62,485 bases of DNA from an uncultured Alloprevotella sp. (GTDB lineage: Bacteria > Bacteroidota > Bacteroidia > Bacteroidales > Bacteroidaceae): contig CALUOQ010000014.1 in the NCBI GenBank assembly GCA_944322325.1, positions 1 through 62,485 of the forward strand. Direction: 5' to 3'. The translations under genes were made by a program, and so were the position numbers. Below are positions 62,343 through 62,485 of this stretch, one piece after another. Each line of letters begins with the position of its first letter. The stretch's first letter is position 1. The notes beneath the pieces were generated by a model, which worked only from the letters and a program-made list of their open reading frames with translations, had not been told where the DNA came from and made no database searches.

Positions 62343-62350
62343 TACCTTTG
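62343..62350 (+). promoter_or_regulatory. -7 box at the right end, gene beyond the window
   Basis: TACCTTTG on the plus strand. The 135 bases after it have no long frame but contain a TCCTTA-TTA-TAAGGA palindrome (62447-62461), so a gene or noncoding RNA probably begins here and continues outside. Confidence 0.4.
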
Positions 62351-62485
62351 CATTGTAGAGAGTTATTTGAACGCAATTCATAGCAGAACGCTGCAAATGG
62401 CACGGTTGCCAAGTCATTACCTCAAAATCGGGTAATTCTCCCAATGTCCTTATTATAAGGAACTAAGAAAGCTATTCCAAACTTA

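Overview
The window is from a GC-rich member of the Bacteroidales. The evidence is the TAnnTTTG promoter boxes upstream of most transcription units, the gene families present (SusB-type GH97, BspA-like LRR proteins, C10 peptidases, the DUF5606 protein, a long NusB), and the type IX secretion (T9SS) C-terminal sorting tails on six large secreted proteins. Within the order, a Prevotellaceae- or Muribaculaceae-like genome is plausible but cannot be proved from this sequence alone.

Layout. 1-4200: right end of an AT-rich integrative element, with a broken primase-like gene, excisionase-type HTH protein, second HTH protein, AlbA_2 protein and tyrosine recombinase. The element ends inside a susB (GH97) gene whose catalytic half remains at 4201-5442. 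5.4-7.6 kb: HxlR regulator divergent from a cupin gene, then an orphan HigA-like antitoxin. 7.6-11.3 kb: galactose operon galM-gluP-galK. 11.4-18.2 kb: large sulfatase, class III fructose-bisphosphatase, POT peptide transporter. 18.4-19.9 kb: AbiE toxin-antitoxin pair of lower GC. 20-30 kb: housekeeping block (metallo-hydrolase, glutaredoxin-like protein, YjbQ, tRNA-Tyr, ribH, TPR protein, recF, dciA-like gene, a glycosidase, HD protein, DUF5606, coaE, ybbR, yajC, nusB). 30-33.4 kb: capsule/exopolysaccharide export pair (Wzc-like kinase, Wza-like lipoprotein). 33.7-38.1 kb: ansA, a binding-protein/permease pair without ATPase, and asnA. 38.1-39.1 kb: repeat-filled noncoding kilobase. 39.1-54.2 kb: three giant tandem secreted surface proteins. 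54.3-61.8 kb: GH123-like hydrolase, C10 peptidase, phosphodiesterase, nitroreductase, Crp/Fnr regulator, small lipoprotein. 61.8-62.5 kb: a 194-bp MITE-like element and AT-rich sequence.

How the genes fit together. Much of the window serves the cell surface. T9SS cargo (sulfatase, GH123-like enzyme, C10 peptidase and three adhesin-like giants carrying cohesin-like and dockerin-like modules) sits near polysaccharide export genes and sugar and peptide uptake genes. This fits a gut or oral commensal that degrades host or dietary glycans and proteins. Mobile DNA has shaped the window through the element in susB, the AbiE pair, a family of dispersed palindromic repeats and the MITE.

Points most worth a second look: (a) the three-gene operon of giant T9SS proteins with paired cohesin- and dockerin-type modules, and the low-GC Cys-rich insert in the largest; (b) a structured leader RNA with mutually exclusive helices ahead of the C10 peptidase; (c) seven 11-bp tandem repeats inside the AlbA_2 gene that could switch it by frameshift; (d) the precise break of susB; (e) the palindromic repeat family.
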